The translations under genes were made by a program, and so were the position numbers. Below the pieces are notes generated by a model that saw only the letters and a list, made by a program, of their open reading frames with translations, did not search any database and was not told the DNA's origin. From Neisseriaceae bacterium (GTDB lineage Bacteria; Pseudomonadota; Gammaproteobacteria; Burkholderiales; Neisseriaceae): a stretch of DNA of 15,647 nucleotides. Below are positions 14,201-15,647 of this stretch, piece by piece (position 1 is the stretch's first letter; each line of letters opens with the position of its first letter). Location of the stretch: NCBI GenBank assembly GCA_030146285.1, contig JASLBZ010000084.1, forward strand, positions 1 through 15,647, read 5' to 3'.

Positions 14201-14629
14201 TTAAACGCATGTTTTGTATTGGGCTGGCAAACGTGGATTTTTGAAGATCACGGAGCCATCTGGAGAACAAATCATAATATTCACAGTATTGCCTGGGCTG
14301 GTTGATTGGTAATCAAAAGCCACACGAAATCCTTTACTGCTTTCATCAATCAAGGTTGCAACAAAACGATTGCATTCTTTCAGTTCGCCTAGTAAAGCAA
14401 TTTTCCACCAAGGTCTCACCTCAGAAGCCACAGACTGTTTACCGCACTGCAAACTAGGCTGCGTGCTGGCATCTAATTTCATTTCCCGAATAGAATCCAA
14501 CGTTGTATTGATGCGCGGCATTTTCACCAAGGCAACCTGTATGTCGTTTCTTGCACTGTAATATGCTGCCAAGTTATACGTCATAAAGCCCAAGGCAGCC
14601 ACAATGGCTAATATAATCACTTTTCCCAT
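14201..14629 (-). CDS. Membrane-anchored protein of unknown function (142 aa)
   Basis: I do not recognise this protein. It begins with one hydrophobic segment (about residues 3-23 from MGKVIILAIVAALG) without a clear signal-peptidase site, so it is probably anchored in the inner membrane with a periplasmic C-terminal domain of about 115 residues. That domain contains four cysteines (62, 86, 121 and 141), suited to two disulfides, and ends at the last one (KTCV). The open frame reaches a TTG at 14641, but I start at the ATG at 14629 because the longer form begins in the terminator hairpin behind ddh. Neither start has a strong ribosome binding site. It converges on mdh with a shared terminator. 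The reading frame and membrane-anchor pattern support a real gene; function is open. Confidence 0.7.
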   Translation of the reverse strand: MGKVIILAIVAALGFMTYNLAAYYSARNDIQVALVKMPRINTTLDSIREMKLDASTQPSLQCGKQSVASEVRPWWKIALLGELKECNRFVATLIDESSKGFRVAFDYQSTSPGNTVNIMICSPDGSVIFKNPRLPAQYKTCV

Positions 14630-14639
14630 ATTCAAAACC

Positions 14640-14680
14640 AAACAAGCTATATTATGAAGATAACATAATATAGCTTGTTT
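14640..14680 (-). terminator. 17-bp hairpin terminator behind ddh
   Basis: A perfect 17-bp stem (14640-14656 with 14664-14680) closes a seven-base loop. The plus-strand left arm includes AACAAGCTATATTATG. Read on the minus strand, the stem ends in TTT, then GG and TTTT, an acceptable if interrupted U-tract, and lies 29 bases beyond the ddh stop. It is AT-rich, but the stem is long. It reaches to 11 bases upstream of the next ATG, so it may also affect expression of the 142-residue protein. Confidence 0.75.
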
Positions 14681-14695
14681 TATCTAACTTGACTA
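14667..14695 (-). promoter_or_regulatory. Candidate promoter of the 142-aa gene, inside the ddh terminator
   Basis: On the minus strand TAGTCA (14690-14695) lies 17 bases before TATATT (14667-14672), each with about four to five consensus matches. The -10 falls within one arm of the terminator hairpin. If ddh transcripts stop here, the downstream gene needs its own promoter in this short space. The evidence is only the motif match and spacing. Confidence 0.3.
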
Positions 14696-14708
14696 GCGCT
14701 CTAACGTT

Positions 14709-15647
14709 TTATAACAATTCTAAACGCAACTGTTCAGCAGACTTAATCGACAACAGACCAAATGGAATGTCCAAAACGGTTTTGGCACCCACTTGCTTTT
14801 GCATGGCCAAGCGATGAACGGCACGGGCATAAGCCACCAAGACACTTGAAGTGAATTCAGGGTTGCTACCCAATTTCAACGAGAATTCCATCACTTGATT
14901 GGTGTCTTGCGCTGTTGTACCACTGCGAATAACAAAACCACCATGAGGCATGGTATTGTGCTCGCGCTGCAATGTTTGCGCATCAATAAAATTAACCGTT
15001 GTGTCGTAATCAGAGAAATAATCTGGCATGGTCACGATGGTTTCACGCACAGCCGCTTCATCCGCACCAGCTTCTAATACAACCCAGCATTCACGCACAT
15101 GTTTCTCACGCGTACTTAATTCAGGCTGCTCACCAGAGCGAACACGCTCCATTGCTTCTTCTGAAGGAATGGTGTACTGCACACCACCGGCAACACCTTC
15201 AATGCGACGAATCGCATCCGAATGTCCTTGGCTCAACCCTTTACCCCAGAAGGTGTAAGTTTCGCCAACAGGCAAGACAACCTCACCTAACAAACGGTTC
15301 AATGAGAATAGACCTGGGTCCCAACCCACAGACAACAATGCAACATTGCCGCCAATTTGAGCTGATTCTTCTAAACGTGCAAAATATTCTGGGATTTTAG
15401 CGTGAGTATCAAAGCTGTCCACTGTATTGAACATTTTCGCCAACTCTGGACCTTGTTCTGGCAAATCACTGCGAGAGCCGCCACACAAAATTAACACGTC
15501 AACTTTGTCTTGGTAGTTTGCAATTTCACTTAAAGCAATCACAGGCACATTGGCAGTATTCAAAACCACTGATTCAGGGCTACGGCGTGTGAATACCGCC
15601 ACCAAATCCATGTCTGGATTTTGCACAATTGATGCTTCTACGCCACG
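14709..15647 (-). CDS. ddh: meso-Diaminopimelate D-dehydrogenase, N-terminus beyond window
   Basis: This NADPH enzyme makes meso-diaminopimelate from tetrahydrodipicolinate in one step, short-cutting the usual four-step route to lysine and peptidoglycan precursors. The frame is open to the right edge (reading RGVEASIVQNPDMDLVAVF), so the GTG at 15626 is an internal valine and not a start. The visible 312 residues lack only the first dozen or so, including the GxGNxG nucleotide motif. Family landmarks present are NPDMDLVAVFTRR, LCGGSRSDLPEQGP, VDSFDTHAKIPEY, SVGWDPGLFSLNR (catalytic-site Trp-Asp) and the C-terminal DIPFGLLS. It is followed by a hairpin terminator and looks functionally separate from the TCA genes. 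Confidence 0.93.
   Translation of the reverse strand, partial: RGVEASIVQNPDMDLVAVFTRRSPESVVLNTANVPVIALSEIANYQDKVDVLILCGGSRSDLPEQGPELAKMFNTVDSFDTHAKIPEYFARLEESAQIGGNVALLSVGWDPGLFSLNRLLGEVVLPVGETYTFWGKGLSQGHSDAIRRIEGVAGGVQYTIPSEEAMERVRSGEQPELSTREKHVRECWVVLEAGADEAAVRETIVTMPDYFSDYDTTVNFIDAQTLQREHNTMPHGGFVIRSGTTAQDTNQVMEFSLKLGSNPEFTSSVLVAYARAVHRLAMQKQVGAKTVLDIPFGLLSIKSAEQLRLELL

Noticed and set aside
15120..15131. TTCAGGCTGCTC inside ddh as a third DNA uptake sequence
   Set aside because: It matches only part of the core and lacks the CTGAA end, so it is probably coincidental coding sequence.
1..15647. CRISPR arrays, insertion sequences, tRNA or rRNA genes, prophage or defence genes
   Set aside because: No repeat-spacer pattern, transposase frame, terminal inverted repeats around a mobile unit, tRNA-like cloverleaf or defence domain was seen; the region is metabolic throughout.

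Overview
This window is a central-metabolism locus from a member of the Neisseriaceae. Three things point there: the gene order sdhC-sdhD-sdhA-sdhB-sdhE-gltA-sucA-sucB-(lpd)-sucC is the one I know from Neisseria and relatives; the protein sequences are typical of that family; and the intergenic inverted repeats are built from a DNA uptake sequence (DUS) core, GCTGCCTGAA / AGGCAGCCTGAA, which I recall as the Simonsiella/Kingella dialects rather than the Neisseria GCCGTCTGAA. The moderate, AT-leaning base composition fits a Simonsiella/Alysiella/Kingella-like oral commensal. The genus is inference.

Layout, left to right. 1-68: first 22 codons of sucC (minus strand, running off the window). 69-313: non-coding, sucC leader and possible promoter. 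314-12861: a long minus-strand block, transcribed right to left: gntR regulator, sdhC, sdhD, sdhA, sdhB, sdhE, gltA, sucA, sucB, a TauE/SafE-type membrane transporter, lpd (E3) and a small three-helix membrane protein. 12862-13152: divergent control region between gntR and mdh. 13153-14133: mdh on the plus strand, ending in a strong terminator. 14201-14629: a small membrane-anchored protein of unknown function (minus). 14709-15647: ddh, meso-diaminopimelate dehydrogenase (minus, N-terminus cut by the window edge).

Together the genes encode citrate synthase, the whole 2-oxoglutarate dehydrogenase complex (E1, E2, E3), the start of succinyl-CoA synthetase, complete succinate dehydrogenase with its FAD-assembly factor SdhE, and NAD-dependent malate dehydrogenase. 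Aconitase, isocitrate dehydrogenase and fumarase are not here.

The most interesting parts are non-coding. (a) A palindromic array of GTCT/AGAC half-sites covers the predicted gntR promoter, and a related inverted repeat sits just after the predicted sdhC -10, suggesting that the GntR/HutC-type regulator controls itself and the succinate dehydrogenase operon. (b) The roughly 150-nt mdh leader can form two mutually exclusive hairpins, an architecture typical of a cis-regulatory RNA. (c) DUS-derived palindromes lie at two internal operon boundaries. Most enzymes here are ordinary members of well-known families. No mobile element, CRISPR array, tRNA or rRNA was seen. Three starts were set downstream of the longest ORF (lpd, sdhA and the 142-residue protein), because the longer forms begin at GTG or TTG and the internal ATG is better supported.
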